Assembly: GCF_014268595.2 (NCBI RefSeq)
Contig: NZ_CP077091.1
Location: 5,625,001-5,689,000 of the forward strand
Direction of reading: 5' to 3'
Length of the DNA: 64,000 bases
DNA from: Pseudomonas hamedanensis
GTDB taxonomy: Bacteria; Pseudomonadota; Gammaproteobacteria; Pseudomonadales; Pseudomonadaceae
Shown: in pieces, positions 46,684 to 56,870 of the stretch
How positions within the stretch are numbered: the stretch's first letter is position 1
How the letters are laid out: each line of letters starts with the position of its first letter
Notes under the pieces: generated by a model
Seen by the model: the letters and a program-made list of their open reading frames with translations, nothing else
Databases searched by the model: none
Told to the model about the DNA's origin: nothing
Program-made: the position numbers and the translations under genes

Positions 46684-46880
46684 GCCACATTCCAACCGTT
46701 GAATGCCCAACCTGCGGCGCACCCGTCGAATTCACCCCGAAAAGCGAATTCCGTCCGTTCTGCTCCCATCGCTGCAAACTGATCGACCTCGGCGCCTGGG
46801 CGTCGGAAGAACACAAGATTCCGGTTGCACCGGATGCTGAAGACGAACTGTTCTCGGGCGATTTCGACCCGCGTCACTGA
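46680..46880 (+). CDS. yacG: DNA gyrase inhibitor / zinc protein YacG
   Basis: 66 residues. The zinc site has four cysteines: ECPTCG near the N-terminus and FCSHRCK at about 27-33, followed by the family segment [15 protein letters not shown]. In E. coli, YacG binds GyrB and inhibits gyrase. Overlaps coaE by four bases. Acidic C-terminal tail ([13 protein letters not shown]). Confidence 0.94.
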   Translation: MSHIPTVECPTCGAPVEFTPKSEFRPFCSHRCKLIDLGAWASEEHKIPVAPDAEDELFSGDFDPRH

Positions 46881-46886
46881 CCCCGA

Positions 46887-47102
46887 TCAGGGCCGCATGA
46901 AGCTATAGTCCTGACCATCGTCGAGGTTTTCCGCCAGAAAACGCAACTCGTCGGCGAGGTCTTCGGCGTTGCGCACAGCCTTGCTCTGCTGCACCACCGC
47001 GCTGAGCAAGGCGCGCAAACTCAGGCCCGGGTCGAAGCCCACTTCCAGCGCCATGTCCAGATTCTGCCGGGTTTCCTGCCGCGCCCATTCGTAAACGCCC
47101 AT
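46887..47102 (-). CDS. Conserved small protein next to yacG
   Basis: 71 residues beginning MGVYEWARQETRQNLDMAL. No signal, no membrane segment, mostly helical and acidic (DLADELRFLAENLDDGQDYSFMRP). The family is not assigned; the gene keeps this position in pseudomonads. ATG at 47102 is preceded by AGGAG 7 bases upstream, which supports this start over the much longer open frame to 47786. It is convergent with yacG and downstream of the membrane permease gene. Confidence 0.8.
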   Translation of the reverse strand: MGVYEWARQETRQNLDMALEVGFDPGLSLRALLSAVVQQSKAVRNAEDLADELRFLAENLDDGQDYSFMRP

Positions 47103-47167
47103 GCCACTACTCCTGAAGGGATTTGCGCGAGCATGAAATCTCTCCGGCGTGGCCGGTTTGATGTGGA

Positions 47168-47857
47168 TCAAGACTTCGGCTCGTCGTCCTTCCACGGCGC
47201 CGAGAGGTAACGCGTGCGGTTGAAGGTCTCCAGCCATTCCGGGGAAAACACCACCAGCGCACTGACGATCATGCCGTTGATGAAGGCCTCGGGAAACAAC
47301 AGCAGCCACAGATAACCGACGAAATCCTCCAGCCATTCCGGCATGGCGAACAGGCCGTCGTACCACAGCAGCGTCAGGCTCAGGACCAGGCACAACAGGC
47401 CAGACAAAGCGGCTGCGAAGAACCCGGAACAAAAGATGTAAACGAACGGGTTTCGTGGCTGCGCACGCTCGACCAGAATGGCCACACACTCGGTGACCAG
47501 CACGGGCAACAGAATCAGTAATGTGCCGTTGACGCCGAGGGCTACAAGGTCCTGACGCCCCAATAGCACCAGCCCCATCTGCGCAACCAGCCCGCCGACA
47601 ATCGCCAGCGGCCAATCGAGCAGCAAGGTTACCGCCGTCATGCCAATGAAGTGATAGGACACCCCGGTATCGAAATCCCTGCGCACCAGCCACAGCAGAA
47701 ACAGCGCGAATACCGTGCCGAACAGCAAGTGCTGCCGGCGACTGTCGCTGAACAGCTCGACCCATGGCGCGCGCGTGATCGCCCACAGCAGCACCGGCAG
47801 ATAAATCAGCCAGCCGAACGTCAGGCTTGTCGAGGACAGCAGTTCAGCTCCAATCAT
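47168..47857 (-). CDS. Polytopic membrane protein, energy-coupling-factor permease-like
   Basis: 229 residues with about six or seven hydrophobic segments, resembling the CbiM/ECF substrate-binding permease family (FHFIGMTAVTLLLDWPLAIVGG-like core: here SYHFIGMTAVTLLLDWPLAIV). The metal-binding N-terminal MHIxDG of true CbiM proteins is absent; this one starts MIGAELLSST. No ATPase or T-component genes are nearby, so it either is orphan or shares a module elsewhere. Substrate unknown. Confidence 0.75.
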   Translation of the reverse strand: MIGAELLSSTSLTFGWLIYLPVLLWAITRAPWVELFSDSRRQHLLFGTVFALFLLWLVRRDFDTGVSYHFIGMTAVTLLLDWPLAIVGGLVAQMGLVLLGRQDLVALGVNGTLLILLPVLVTECVAILVERAQPRNPFVYIFCSGFFAAALSGLLCLVLSLTLLWYDGLFAMPEWLEDFVGYLWLLLFPEAFINGMIVSALVVFSPEWLETFNRTRYLSAPWKDDEPKS

Positions 47858-47887
47858 GACCCTTCACCTGCTATTCGACACATCCTT

Positions 47888-47981
47888 TGTAGGAGCTGCC
47901 GAAGGCTCGGGCAGCGATCGGACGATCTTTTAATCTTGTTTTATAAAAGCGAAAGATCGCAGCCTTCGGCAGCTCCTACAA
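47888..47981. repeat. REP-type inverted repeat doublet, GTAGGAGCTGCCGAAGG family
   Basis: TTGTAGGAGCTGCCGAAGGC (from 47887) and inverse GCCTTCGGCAGCTCCTACAA, with inner GCGATC...GATCGC arms. Second member of the family seen at 7007-7096. Confidence 0.9.
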
Positions 47982-48060
47982 GTGCGCAATCGCAAGACGT
48001 TTATATCTGGGCCGATGCAAAGCTTTCTGCTTGTCGCATTTGGACGCTAAGCTTGGGCCT

Positions 48061-48687
48061 ATGGATGACTCAGATTATTTACGCCTGCTGACCATCGCGG
48101 CCGAGCAAGCCAACGCGTTCCTGTCCAATGCCCGCAAATGGGAGCGTGAGCGTTGGGTCTGCCAGCGCCTGCTGCAAGGCTTGAATATCCCCTACCGCGC
48201 CGATGAATTCGCGCCGGCCGGTGAGCCGCCGGACGTACTGTTTCGCGATGCCAATTTCGAAGTATTTTTCGTCCTCGATGAAGGCCGCCGCCTCAATGAT
48301 GAATGGCGCGACGAATTGCAGCGTCGGCGCAGCGCGTTCTCCCTCAGCCAACTGGTGCGCCGCGAAGCCAAGCCCAAGCGCATCCCGGCCAATGAATTTC
48401 TTTTGCGCCTGGCGCCGACGTTGCGCAAGAAAGCCCATAACTACAAGGAGCGCGGCATGGACCTGGGCGAACTGGACATCATCGCCTTCGCCAGCCTCAA
48501 GCGCGAAGTGCTGGACCTCAACAGTCATTTCCCGCCGCCGACCGAATACCTGCGTCAGGGCTGGCGCTCGCTGTCGCTGGTCGGCCCGACGTTTGCCCGT
48601 GTGCTGTTCGCTCACCCTGATGCCCCGGACTTTTTGCGCAGCAACCTCGGTCGCAGCATCGTCTTCGACGTAGGCATCAGCCTGTGA
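48061..48687 (+). CDS. DUF1780 protein
   Basis: 208-residue soluble protein. The DUF1780 family is recognised from LLTIAAEQANAFLSNARKWERERWVCQRLLQGLNIPYR at the N-terminus and the GMDLGELDIIAFASLKREVLDLNS segment. The acidic FFVLDEGRRLNDEW region and the conserved DExD-like context have led to a putative nuclease annotation for the family, which is not proven. ATG at 48061 gives MDDSDYLRLL. Overlaps the next gene (GTGA). Confidence 0.82.
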   Translation: MDDSDYLRLLTIAAEQANAFLSNARKWERERWVCQRLLQGLNIPYRADEFAPAGEPPDVLFRDANFEVFFVLDEGRRLNDEWRDELQRRRSAFSLSQLVRREAKPKRIPANEFLLRLAPTLRKKAHNYKERGMDLGELDIIAFASLKREVLDLNSHFPPPTEYLRQGWRSLSLVGPTFARVLFAHPDAPDFLRSNLGRSIVFDVGISL

Positions 48688-49211
48688 CGCCGCTGCAGCA
48701 ACTGATCGCCGAGGTGCCGCAAGCCGGCCGGGTGCGCTGGATCGGCGTGCGCCCCCAATCACGTGGGCCGATGCTTGAACTCGATGCAGTGGAGGCGCGC
48801 CTGGAAGCCGGACTGACCGGAGACCACGCCCGCCCCGGCATTCGCAACGCGCGACAAGTGACGCTGATCCAGTGGGAGCACCTGGCGGTGATCCGTGCAT
48901 TGATGGGCCGTCCCGACGATCAACCGATCAGACCTGAAGATCTGCGGCGCAACCTCGTTATAAGCGGAATCAATTTGTTTAGCCTAAAGGGGCGGCGCTT
49001 TCGCATCGGTCAGGCGATACTCGAAACCACAGGCTGGTGTCAGCCCTGCGCACGCTTGCAGAACAACCTCGGCCCCGGCACTTTCCAAGCCGTACGCGGG
49101 CACGGCGGAATCACTGCACGAGTGCTACAGAGCGGCATCATTCGCCTCGACGACGACGTGCGCGTCGAACCGGTCCCGGACAGCGGCTATGCTGCGTTCA
49201 ACCCCGGCTAA
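48684..49211 (+). CDS. MOSC domain protein
   Basis: 175 residues from a GTG start overlapping the previous stop. The MOSC (molybdenum cofactor sulfurase C-terminal) domain covers most of it: VRWIGVRPQSRGPMLELDAVEARLEAGLTGDHARPG, IRPEDLRRNLVISGINL, and the cysteine-bearing WCQPCARLQ. Likely binds molybdenum cofactor or carries sulfur; exact reaction unknown. The set DUF1780-MOSC-DUF3094-ndh runs in one direction. Confidence 0.86.
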   Translation: MTPLQQLIAEVPQAGRVRWIGVRPQSRGPMLELDAVEARLEAGLTGDHARPGIRNARQVTLIQWEHLAVIRALMGRPDDQPIRPEDLRRNLVISGINLFSLKGRRFRIGQAILETTGWCQPCARLQNNLGPGTFQAVRGHGGITARVLQSGIIRLDDDVRVEPVPDSGYAAFNPG

Positions 49212-49262
49212 AAACCGCTGTAGCTTCTGCCCATTCAGCAACGTCTACCTGACGAGGCAAAT

Positions 49263-49436
49263 ATGACCAGCCGCCTGAACCCCGAAGACCAAAAGCATGT
49301 CGAAGAATACCTGCAACTGTCCCAACACCGTGTCGAGCGCCGGCCATTCCGGCCGTGGATGCTCCTGGTGCTGGTACTGGCAGTGACCATTGGTCTGGGC
49401 CTGTTGAGCCGATTTATCAGTTACCTGACGCTATGA
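49263..49436 (+). CDS. DUF3094 small membrane protein
   Basis: 57 residues: MTSRLNPEDQKHVEEYLQLS, a basic-aromatic stretch RRPFRPWM, then one membrane helix (LLVLVLAVTIGLGLLSRF, about 34-51). Ribosome site GAGG is about 8 bases upstream. This matches the DUF3094 family found next to ndh. Function unknown. Confidence 0.82.
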   Translation: MTSRLNPEDQKHVEEYLQLSQHRVERRPFRPWMLLVLVLAVTIGLGLLSRFISYLTL

Positions 49437-49499
49437 GTCGCTTCGCACTCGCTCGGGCAACTGCACAGATTTCCTTTAAAAACCTTGCGAGTTATCCCT

Positions 49500-50798
49500 A
49501 TGTCCCATCGTATTGTCATTGTCGGCGGCGGCGCCGGCGGTCTGGAGTTGGCTACCCGTCTGGGTAAGACCCTGGGCAAACGCGGCACAGCCAGCGTGAT
49601 GCTGGTCGACGCCAACCTGACACACATCTGGAAACCGCTGCTGCACGAAGTGGCCGCCGGCTCCCTCAACTCCTCGGAAGATGAACTCAACTATGTTGCC
49701 CAGGCGAAATGGAACCACTTCGAGTTCCAGCTGGGGCGCATGAGCGGTCTCGACCGCGCGCAGAAGAAAATTCAACTCGCTGCCACTTATGACGAAAACG
49801 GCGTCGAACTGGTGCCCGCGCGCGAAGTGCCGTATGACTCGCTGGTGATCAGCGTCGGCAGCACCACCAACGATTTCGGCACTCAGGGTGCAGCGCAGCA
49901 TTGCCTGTTCCTCGATACCCGTAAACAGGCCGAGCGCTTTCACCAGCAACTGCTCAATCACTATTTGCGCGCCCACGCCGGGCAAACCGATGTGGTCGAG
50001 CAGATCAGCGTGGCCATCGTCGGCGCTGGCGCCACGGGCGTCGAGCTGGCCGCAGAGCTGCACAACGCCGCCCATGAACTGGCGGCTTACGGTCTGGACC
50101 GGATCAAACCGGAAAACATGCACATTACGCTGATCGAAGCCGGCCCACGGGTGCTGCCGGCGCTGCCGGAACGCATCAGCGGACCGGTGCACAAAACCCT
50201 GGAGAAGCTCGGGGTCAATGTCATGACCAACGCCTCGGTCAGCGAAGTCACCGCCGACAGCCTGATCACCGCCGACGGCAACGAGATCAAGGCCAGCCTG
50301 AAAGTCTGGGCCGCCGGTATTCGTGCCCCGGGGTTTCTCAAGGACATCGACGGTCTGGAAACCAACCGAATCAATCAGCTGCAAGTGCTGCCGACCCTGC
50401 AGACCACCCGCGACGAAAACATTTTTGCCTTTGGTGACTGCGCGGCCTGCCCGCAACCGGGTACCGATCGTAACGTACCGCCACGTGCTCAGGCGGCGCA
50501 CCAACAGGCGTCATTGCTGGCGAAGTCGCTGAAACTGCGCATCGAAGGCAAGACCCTGCCGGAGTACAAGTACACCGATTACGGCTCGCTGATTTCGTTG
50601 TCGCGTTTTTCCGCTGTGGGTAACTTGATGGGCAACCTGACCGGCAGCGTGATGCTCGAAGGCTGGCTGGCGCGGATGTTTTACGTGTCGCTGTACCGTA
50701 TGCACCAGATGGCACTGTACGGGCCGTTCCGCACGGCGATGCTGATGCTGGGCAGCAAGATCGGCCGTGGCACCGAGCCGCGTCTGAAGCTGCACTAA
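49500..50798 (+). CDS. ndh: NADH dehydrogenase type II
   Basis: 432-residue flavoprotein that passes electrons from NADH to quinone without pumping protons. FAD site VIVGGGAGGLELAT at the N-terminus, the NADH site VAIVGAGATGVELAAEL in the middle, and FAFGDCAACPQP in the later FAD-contact region. C-terminal amphipathic and hydrophobic stretches allow membrane attachment. The ATG at 49500 gives the family start MSHRIVIVGGG; the GTG-like upstream codons are excluded. Confidence 0.95.
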   Translation: MSHRIVIVGGGAGGLELATRLGKTLGKRGTASVMLVDANLTHIWKPLLHEVAAGSLNSSEDELNYVAQAKWNHFEFQLGRMSGLDRAQKKIQLAATYDENGVELVPAREVPYDSLVISVGSTTNDFGTQGAAQHCLFLDTRKQAERFHQQLLNHYLRAHAGQTDVVEQISVAIVGAGATGVELAAELHNAAHELAAYGLDRIKPENMHITLIEAGPRVLPALPERISGPVHKTLEKLGVNVMTNASVSEVTADSLITADGNEIKASLKVWAAGIRAPGFLKDIDGLETNRINQLQVLPTLQTTRDENIFAFGDCAACPQPGTDRNVPPRAQAAHQQASLLAKSLKLRIEGKTLPEYKYTDYGSLISLSRFSAVGNLMGNLTGSVMLEGWLARMFYVSLYRMHQMALYGPFRTAMLMLGSKIGRGTEPRLKLH

Positions 50799-50808
50799 AG
50801 CCAAAACC

Positions 50809-50897
50809 TGTGGGAGCGGGCTTGCTCGCGAAAGCGGTGTGTCAGTCAACACTCTTGTTGACTGACCTGACTCCTTCGGGAGCAGGCTCGCTCCCAC
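50809..50897. repeat. REP doublet, GTGGGAGCGGGCTTGCTCGCG family
   Basis: TGTGGGAGCGGGCTTGCTCG from 50809 (continuing CGAAAGCGG) and an imperfect inverse TTCGGGAGCAGGCTCGCTCC (50876-50895). The spacer GTGTCAGTCAACA...TTGTTGACTGACCTGAC is itself an inverted repeat (GTCAGTCAACA / TGTTGACTGAC). Confidence 0.92.
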
Positions 50898-50913
50898 CTC
50901 TGATCTTCATTCC

Positions 50914-50939
50914 AAGCCCCGCATCGCGCGGGGCTTTTT
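50914..50939 (+). terminator. Terminator between ndh and the chemotaxis receptor gene
   Basis: Stem AAGCCCCGC / GCGGGGCTT with an ATCGC loop and T-run, reading rightward after ndh. It may serve the convergent receptor gene too, since the left flank has few T on the opposite strand but the stem is strong. Confidence 0.88.
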
Positions 50940-50951
50940 ATTTTCCATTGA

Positions 50952-52640
<1,689 letters not shown>

Positions 52641-52697
52641 TTAGCGGGCTATCGGCAGGTTGTATGACGACTTGAAGGGATTCGGCTTTCGACGGGC

Positions 52698-52735
52698 AAA
52701 AAAAATCCCCGTATCTTTCGATACGAGGATTTTTA
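52698..52735 (-). terminator. Terminator of the tRNA cluster (distal)
   Basis: Read leftward: stem AATCCTCGTATC / GATACGGGGATT (one G-U pair) followed by a run of eight T. It is 3-4 bases after the CCA end of the last tRNA-Pro. Confidence 0.88.
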
Positions 52736-52738
52736 ATA

Positions 52739-52815
52739 TGGTCGGGGTAAGGGGATTCGAACTCCTGACATCCTGCTCCCAAAGCAGGCGCGCTACCGGA
52801 CTGCGCTATACCCCG
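52739..52815 (-). tRNA. tRNA-Pro (UGG), second copy
   Basis: 77 bases including encoded CCA. Acceptor arms CGGGGTA/TACCCCG, T-loop TTCGAAT, anticodon loop TTTGGGA with UGG. It is identical to the copy at 52994-53070 and sits downstream of an intrinsic terminator. Confidence 0.97.
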
Positions 52816-52817
52816 GT

Positions 52818-52849
52818 AAAAAAAAGGCGACCTTTCAAAGATCGCCTTC
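52818..52849 (-). terminator. Terminator inside the tRNA cluster
   Basis: Read leftward: AAGGCGATCTT-TGA-AAGGTCGCCTT, eleven pairs including one G-U, followed by a run of eight or more T that ends 2-3 bases before the 5' end of the next tRNA-Pro. Confidence 0.88.
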
Positions 52850-52912
52850 TTCGATCAGCGCTTTTGGCCTCTGATCTTAAGATTCGATCCCAGCGTTAAC
52901 TGGTTTCAAAAA

Positions 52913-52988
52913 TGGTGGGTCGTGTGGGATTCGAACCTACGACCAATTGGTTAAAAGCCAACTGCTCTACCAACTGAGCTAACGACCC
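52913..52988 (-). tRNA. tRNA-Lys (UUU)
   Basis: 76 bases with encoded CCA. Acceptor GGGTCGT/ACGACCC, anticodon loop CTTTTAA with UUU, T-loop TTCGAAT. Confidence 0.97.
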
Positions 52989-52993
52989 AAAAA

Positions 52994-53070
52994 TGGTCGG
53001 GGTAAGGGGATTCGAACTCCTGACATCCTGCTCCCAAAGCAGGCGCGCTACCGGACTGCGCTATACCCCG
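52994..53070 (-). tRNA. tRNA-Pro (UGG), first copy
   Basis: 77 bases with encoded CCA and anticodon UGG; identical to the second copy. Separated from tRNA-Lys by 5 bases. Confidence 0.97.
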
Positions 53071-53079
53071 ATTTGAAAT

Positions 53080-53155
53080 TGGCTCCGTGACCAGGACTCG
53101 AACCTGGGACCCAATGATTAACAGTCATTTGCTCTACCGACTGAGCTATCACGGA
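53080..53155 (-). tRNA. tRNA-Asn (GUU)
   Basis: 76 bases with encoded CCA. Acceptor TCCGTGA/TCACGGA, anticodon loop CTGTTAA with GUU, T-loop TTCGAGT. First in the leftward cluster. Confidence 0.97.
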
Positions 53156-53233
53156 ACTGCATATTTCAATTTACAACGGTGAAGCTTTGTTACATCTCGC
53201 CACCCGTTCGCATCGCTGCGTTCGTGTGTCTGA

Positions 53234-53269
53234 GGCGCGCTATTCTACAACCTGGAACACCTCTGTCAA
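53234..53269 (-). promoter_or_regulatory. tRNA promoter with GC-rich discriminator
   Basis: Read leftward: TTGACA (53269-53264), 16 bases, TAGAAT (53247-53242), then GCGCGCC. A near-consensus promoter with a GC-rich discriminator is the type repressed by ppGpp and DksA. It precedes tRNA-Asn by about 80 bases. Confidence 0.85.
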
Positions 53270-53401
53270 CCCCCTAAATTGCTTTCAAGTTAATGATTTG
53301 CAACTTATTTCAGATTCCAGCCCAGTGAGCTGAAACGCTGTTGGTGACTGACTGCGGGGCGCACTTTACAAGCCTTTTCCTTTGAGTTCAACAGCCTGGC
53401 G

Positions 53402-53428
53402 AAAAAAAGGCCTCGCAATGCGAGGCCT
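53402..53428 (-). terminator. Terminator of clpB
   Basis: GGCCTCGC / GCGAGGCC stem with an AAT-type loop; leftward reading ends in a run of T. It is about 25 bases after the clpB stop. Confidence 0.9.
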
Positions 53429-53452
53429 TCCCTGTTTCATTGCCGCCGAGGC

Positions 53453-56017
53453 TTAGCCGAAAACGATTTCGTCGTTCTCTACCTTGCCAGTGGCCGTGTC
53501 GCCGGGCATGAAATGACCCGACAGGATCAACTGCGCCAGCGGGTTTTCGATCCAGCGCTGGATCGCCCGTTTCAACGGCCGTGCGCCATACACCGGGTCG
53601 TAACCGACGGCGATCAGCTTATCCATTGCCTCCGGACTCAGCTCCAGCTTCAGCTCGCGCTCGGCCAGACGACTGCGCAGACGGCCCAACTGGATCTCGG
53701 TGATGCCAGCGATCTGATCCCGTGCCAGCGGCTCGAAAATCACCACTTCGTCGACCCGGTTGATGAACTCCGGACGGAAATGCGACGTCAACGCGTCCAT
53801 CACTGCGGCACGCTGCGCCTCACGATCACCGACCAGTTCCTGGATCTGCATGGAACCCAGGTTCGACGTCATGACGATCACCGTATTGCGGAAGTCCACC
53901 GTACGACCATGGCTGTCGGTCAGACGGCCATCCTCAAGCACTTGCAGGAGGATGTTGAACACATCCGGGTGCGCCTTCTCGACCTCATCCATCAGGATCA
54001 CCGAGTACGGCTTGCGACGCACCGCTTCGGTCAGATAGCCGCCCTCTTCGTAGCCGACGTAGCCTGGTGGCGCACCGATCAGGCGAGCCACGGAATGTTT
54101 CTCCATGAACTCGGACATGTCGATCCGTACCATCGCCTCTTCGGTATCGAAGAGGAACTCGGCCAGCGCCTTGCACAGCTCGGTTTTACCGACACCGGTC
54201 GGGCCGAGGAACATGAACGAACCGCTCGGACGATTCGGGTCGGACAACCCGGCGCGGGAACGCCGCACGGCGTTGGCCACAGCGACGACTGCTTCTTCCT
54301 GACCGATCACCCGTTTGTGCAACAGGCTCTCCATCTTCATCAGCTTGTCGCGCTCGCCTTCGAGCATTTTCGACACCGGGATACCGGTCCATTTCGACAC
54401 GACTTCGGCGATCTCTTCTTCGGTCACCTTGCTGCGCAGCAACTGGTTTTCGCTCTTGCCGTGCTGGTCGACCATTTGCAGACTGCGCTCCAGGTCCGGG
54501 ATCACCCCGTACTGCAACTCGGCCATGCGGTTCAGATCGCCTTTGCGGCGCGCGGCTTCCAGTTCCTGGCGCGACTGTTCGATCTTCTGCTGAATCTGCG
54601 CAGAACCCTGTACCTCGGCTTTTTCCGAGTTCCAGATTTCCTCCAGATCGGAATATTCACGCTCGTGACGCTCGATTTCTTCCTGGAGTTTTTCCAGGCG
54701 TTTCTTCGCCGCGTCGTCGCTTTCTTTCTTCAGTGCCTGGGATTCCACCTTCAACTGAATCAGGCGCCGCTCCAGACGGTCGAGCACTTCCGGCTTGGAG
54801 TCGATCTCCATACGAATGCGGCTCGCCGCCTCGTCGATCAGATCGATCGCCTTGTCCGGCAACTGCCGGTCAGTGATATAGCGATGGCTGAGCTTGGCCG
54901 CGGCGATAATCGCGCCGTCAGTGATCGCCACCTTATGGTGAACCTCGTAACGTTCTTTGAGGCCGCGCAAAATCGCGATGGTGTCTTCTTCGCTCGGCTC
55001 GTCCACCAAAACTTTCTGGAAACGCCGTTCGAGCGCCGCGTCCTTCTCTATATATTGGCGATACTCATTGAGCGTGGTCGCGCCAACGCAGTGCAGCTCA
55101 CCGCGAGCCAAGGCTGGCTTGAGCATGTTACCGGCGTCCATCGAGCCTTCGCCTTTACCGGCGCCGACCATGGTGTGCAGTTCGTCGATGAACAGAATGA
55201 TCTGCCCTTCCTGCTTCGACAGCTCGTTGAGCAAGCCTTTGAGGCGCTCTTCGAATTCACCGCGATACTTGGCGCCGGCAATCAGCGCGCCCATGTCCAG
55301 CGAGAGCAGGCGCTTGCCCTTGAGGCCGTCCGGCACTTCGCCGTTGATGATGCGCTGGGCCAGACCTTCGGCGATTGCGGTTTTACCCACGCCCGGCTCA
55401 CCGATCAGCACCGGGTTGTTTTTTGTACGGCGCTGCAAAACCTGAATGGTCCGACGAATTTCGTCGTCACGGCCGATCACCGGATCAAGCTTGCCGTCTT
55501 CGGCGCGCTTGGTCAGGTCGACGGTGTATTTATCCAGTGCCTGACGCGACTCTTCGTGGTTGGCGTCATTCACCGCTTCGCCGCCACGCAGGTTGTTGAT
55601 CGCGTTTTCCAGGGCTTTCTTGCTCACGCCCTGGCCGAGCAGCAACTTGCCCAACTTGCTGTTCTCATCCATCGCGGCGAGCAGCACCAGTTCGCTGGAG
55701 ATGAACTGATCACCTTTCTGCTGGGCCAGACGGTCAGCCTGATTGAGCAGGCGCGCCAGGTCCTGCGACATGTTCACGTCGCCAGTCGGGTTCTGGATTT
55801 TCGGTAATTGATCGAGCTCTTTGGTCAGCTCTTTGCGCAAGCTGTTGACGTCGAAGCCGACTTGCATGAGCAGCGGCTTGATCGAACCGCCCTGCTGTTC
55901 AAGCATGGCTTGCATCAAGTGCGCCGGCTCGATGGCCGGATGATCGTGGCCAACCGCCAACGACTGGGCGTCGGACAAGGCCAACTGTAATTTGCTGGTT
56001 AAACGGTCAATACGCAT
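53453..56017 (-). CDS. clpB: Disaggregase ClpB
   Basis: 854-residue Hsp100 that, with DnaK, pulls proteins out of aggregates. Clp_N repeats (about 1-145), first AAA+ domain with Walker A GEPGVGKT at 206-213, long coiled-coil middle domain (about 400-530, with [19 protein letters not shown]), and second AAA+ domain with GPTGVGKT near 605. All motifs are intact and length is normal. Own heat-shock promoter upstream. Confidence 0.97.
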   Translation of the reverse strand: MRIDRLTSKLQLALSDAQSLAVGHDHPAIEPAHLMQAMLEQQGGSIKPLLMQVGFDVNSLRKELTKELDQLPKIQNPTGDVNMSQDLARLLNQADRLAQQKGDQFISSELVLLAAMDENSKLGKLLLGQGVSKKALENAINNLRGGEAVNDANHEESRQALDKYTVDLTKRAEDGKLDPVIGRDDEIRRTIQVLQRRTKNNPVLIGEPGVGKTAIAEGLAQRIINGEVPDGLKGKRLLSLDMGALIAGAKYRGEFEERLKGLLNELSKQEGQIILFIDELHTMVGAGKGEGSMDAGNMLKPALARGELHCVGATTLNEYRQYIEKDAALERRFQKVLVDEPSEEDTIAILRGLKERYEVHHKVAITDGAIIAAAKLSHRYITDRQLPDKAIDLIDEAASRIRMEIDSKPEVLDRLERRLIQLKVESQALKKESDDAAKKRLEKLQEEIERHEREYSDLEEIWNSEKAEVQGSAQIQQKIEQSRQELEAARRKGDLNRMAELQYGVIPDLERSLQMVDQHGKSENQLLRSKVTEEEIAEVVSKWTGIPVSKMLEGERDKLMKMESLLHKRVIGQEEAVVAVANAVRRSRAGLSDPNRPSGSFMFLGPTGVGKTELCKALAEFLFDTEEAMVRIDMSEFMEKHSVARLIGAPPGYVGYEEGGYLTEAVRRKPYSVILMDEVEKAHPDVFNILLQVLEDGRLTDSHGRTVDFRNTVIVMTSNLGSMQIQELVGDREAQRAAVMDALTSHFRPEFINRVDEVVIFEPLARDQIAGITEIQLGRLRSRLAERELKLELSPEAMDKLIAVGYDPVYGARPLKRAIQRWIENPLAQLILSGHFMPGDTATGKVENDEIVFG

Positions 56018-56088
56018 GGGTCACCTTCCTTTTGAGCAGGCCGGACCTAAGAAACCATCCTGAATAAAGAAACCTGCCAGATACCGCT

Positions 56089-56118
56089 ATAGATGCGGTC
56101 GATTCTGCAAGATTCAAG
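56089..56118 (-). promoter_or_regulatory. Sigma-32 (RpoH) promoter of clpB
   Basis: Read leftward: CTTGAA (56118-56113), 14 bases, CCGCATCTAT (56098-56089). This matches the RpoH consensus CTTGAA-N13/14-CCCCATNTA except one base. The leader to the clpB start is about 65 bases. Confidence 0.85.
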
Positions 56119-56147
56119 CGTCGCAGGGTTGATGCAGATCAGACAGT

Positions 56148-56870
56148 CTAGCGGGTGAGCCAGATCAGGGAGGCAAAGCGACCGGTGCGCGAAGCACGGC
56201 GATACGAGAAGAAGCGCGGATCAGTCACGGTGCAGAAACCGCCACCATAAACAGCAGTGACACCACGCTCAGCCAGACGCAGGCGCGCCAACTGATAAAT
56301 GTCGGCCATGAACTTGCCGGCATTGCTGCTCGGTACAAAGGCTTCGGCTGCTTCAGGCAACTGACTGACGAAGACTTCGCGCACTTCCGCGCCAACTTCA
56401 AAGGCCTGCGGGCCGATGGCCGGGCCGAGCCAGACGAGAATGTCTTCAGGCGCAACATCGAGGCTATCGAGGGTGGCTTCAAGCACCCCCGCCGCCAAGC
56501 CACGCCAACCGGCATGGGCCGCAGCGACGCGAGTACCCGCACGATCACAGAACAACGCCGGCAGGCAGTCCGCCGTCATCGCCGCGCAGGCAATACCGGG
56601 GGTTGCCGTCCAACTGGCATCAGCAGTCGCAACAATGCCCGGATCAGCATGCGCGACGGTAATCCCGTGCACTTGCTGCAACCAGGCAGGCTTTATAGAG
56701 AAGTGATCGGTCAAGCGCCGACGGTTTTCGGCCACCGCCTCCGGACGATCATCGACGTGATCGCCCAGATTGAGGCTGTCGAACGGCGCCTCGCTGACAC
56801 CGCCCTCACGGGTGGTGACACAGGCTTTGACGCTGGCCGGCGCAGGCCAGTCCGGCGTCAGCCAGTTCAT
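56148..56870 (-). CDS. pgeF: Peptidoglycan editing factor PgeF (YfiH)
   Basis: 240-residue cupin-like purine/laccase-fold protein that removes wrongly built amino acids from peptidoglycan precursors. Copper-oxidase-like motifs VCVTTREGGVSEAPFDSLNLGDHVDD and AAVHAGWRGLA-type segment (here VAAAHAGWRGLAAG) and a His/Cys set typical of the family. Overlaps rluD by four bases. Length is normal. Confidence 0.93.
   Translation of the reverse strand: MNWLTPDWPAPASVKACVTTREGGVSEAPFDSLNLGDHVDDRPEAVAENRRRLTDHFSIKPAWLQQVHGITVAHADPGIVATADASWTATPGIACAAMTADCLPALFCDRAGTRVAAAHAGWRGLAAGVLEATLDSLDVAPEDILVWLGPAIGPQAFEVGAEVREVFVSQLPEAAEAFVPSSNAGKFMADIYQLARLRLAERGVTAVYGGGFCTVTDPRFFSYRRASRTGRFASLIWLTR

Noticed and set aside
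46887..47786. 299-codon frame containing the small gene next to yacG
   Set aside because: Its upstream part is the shifted frame of the permease gene. A ribosome site at AGGAG supports the 71-codon start at 47102.
53513..55807. 764-codon open frame on the plus strand
   Set aside because: Opposite clpB; no recognisable domain.
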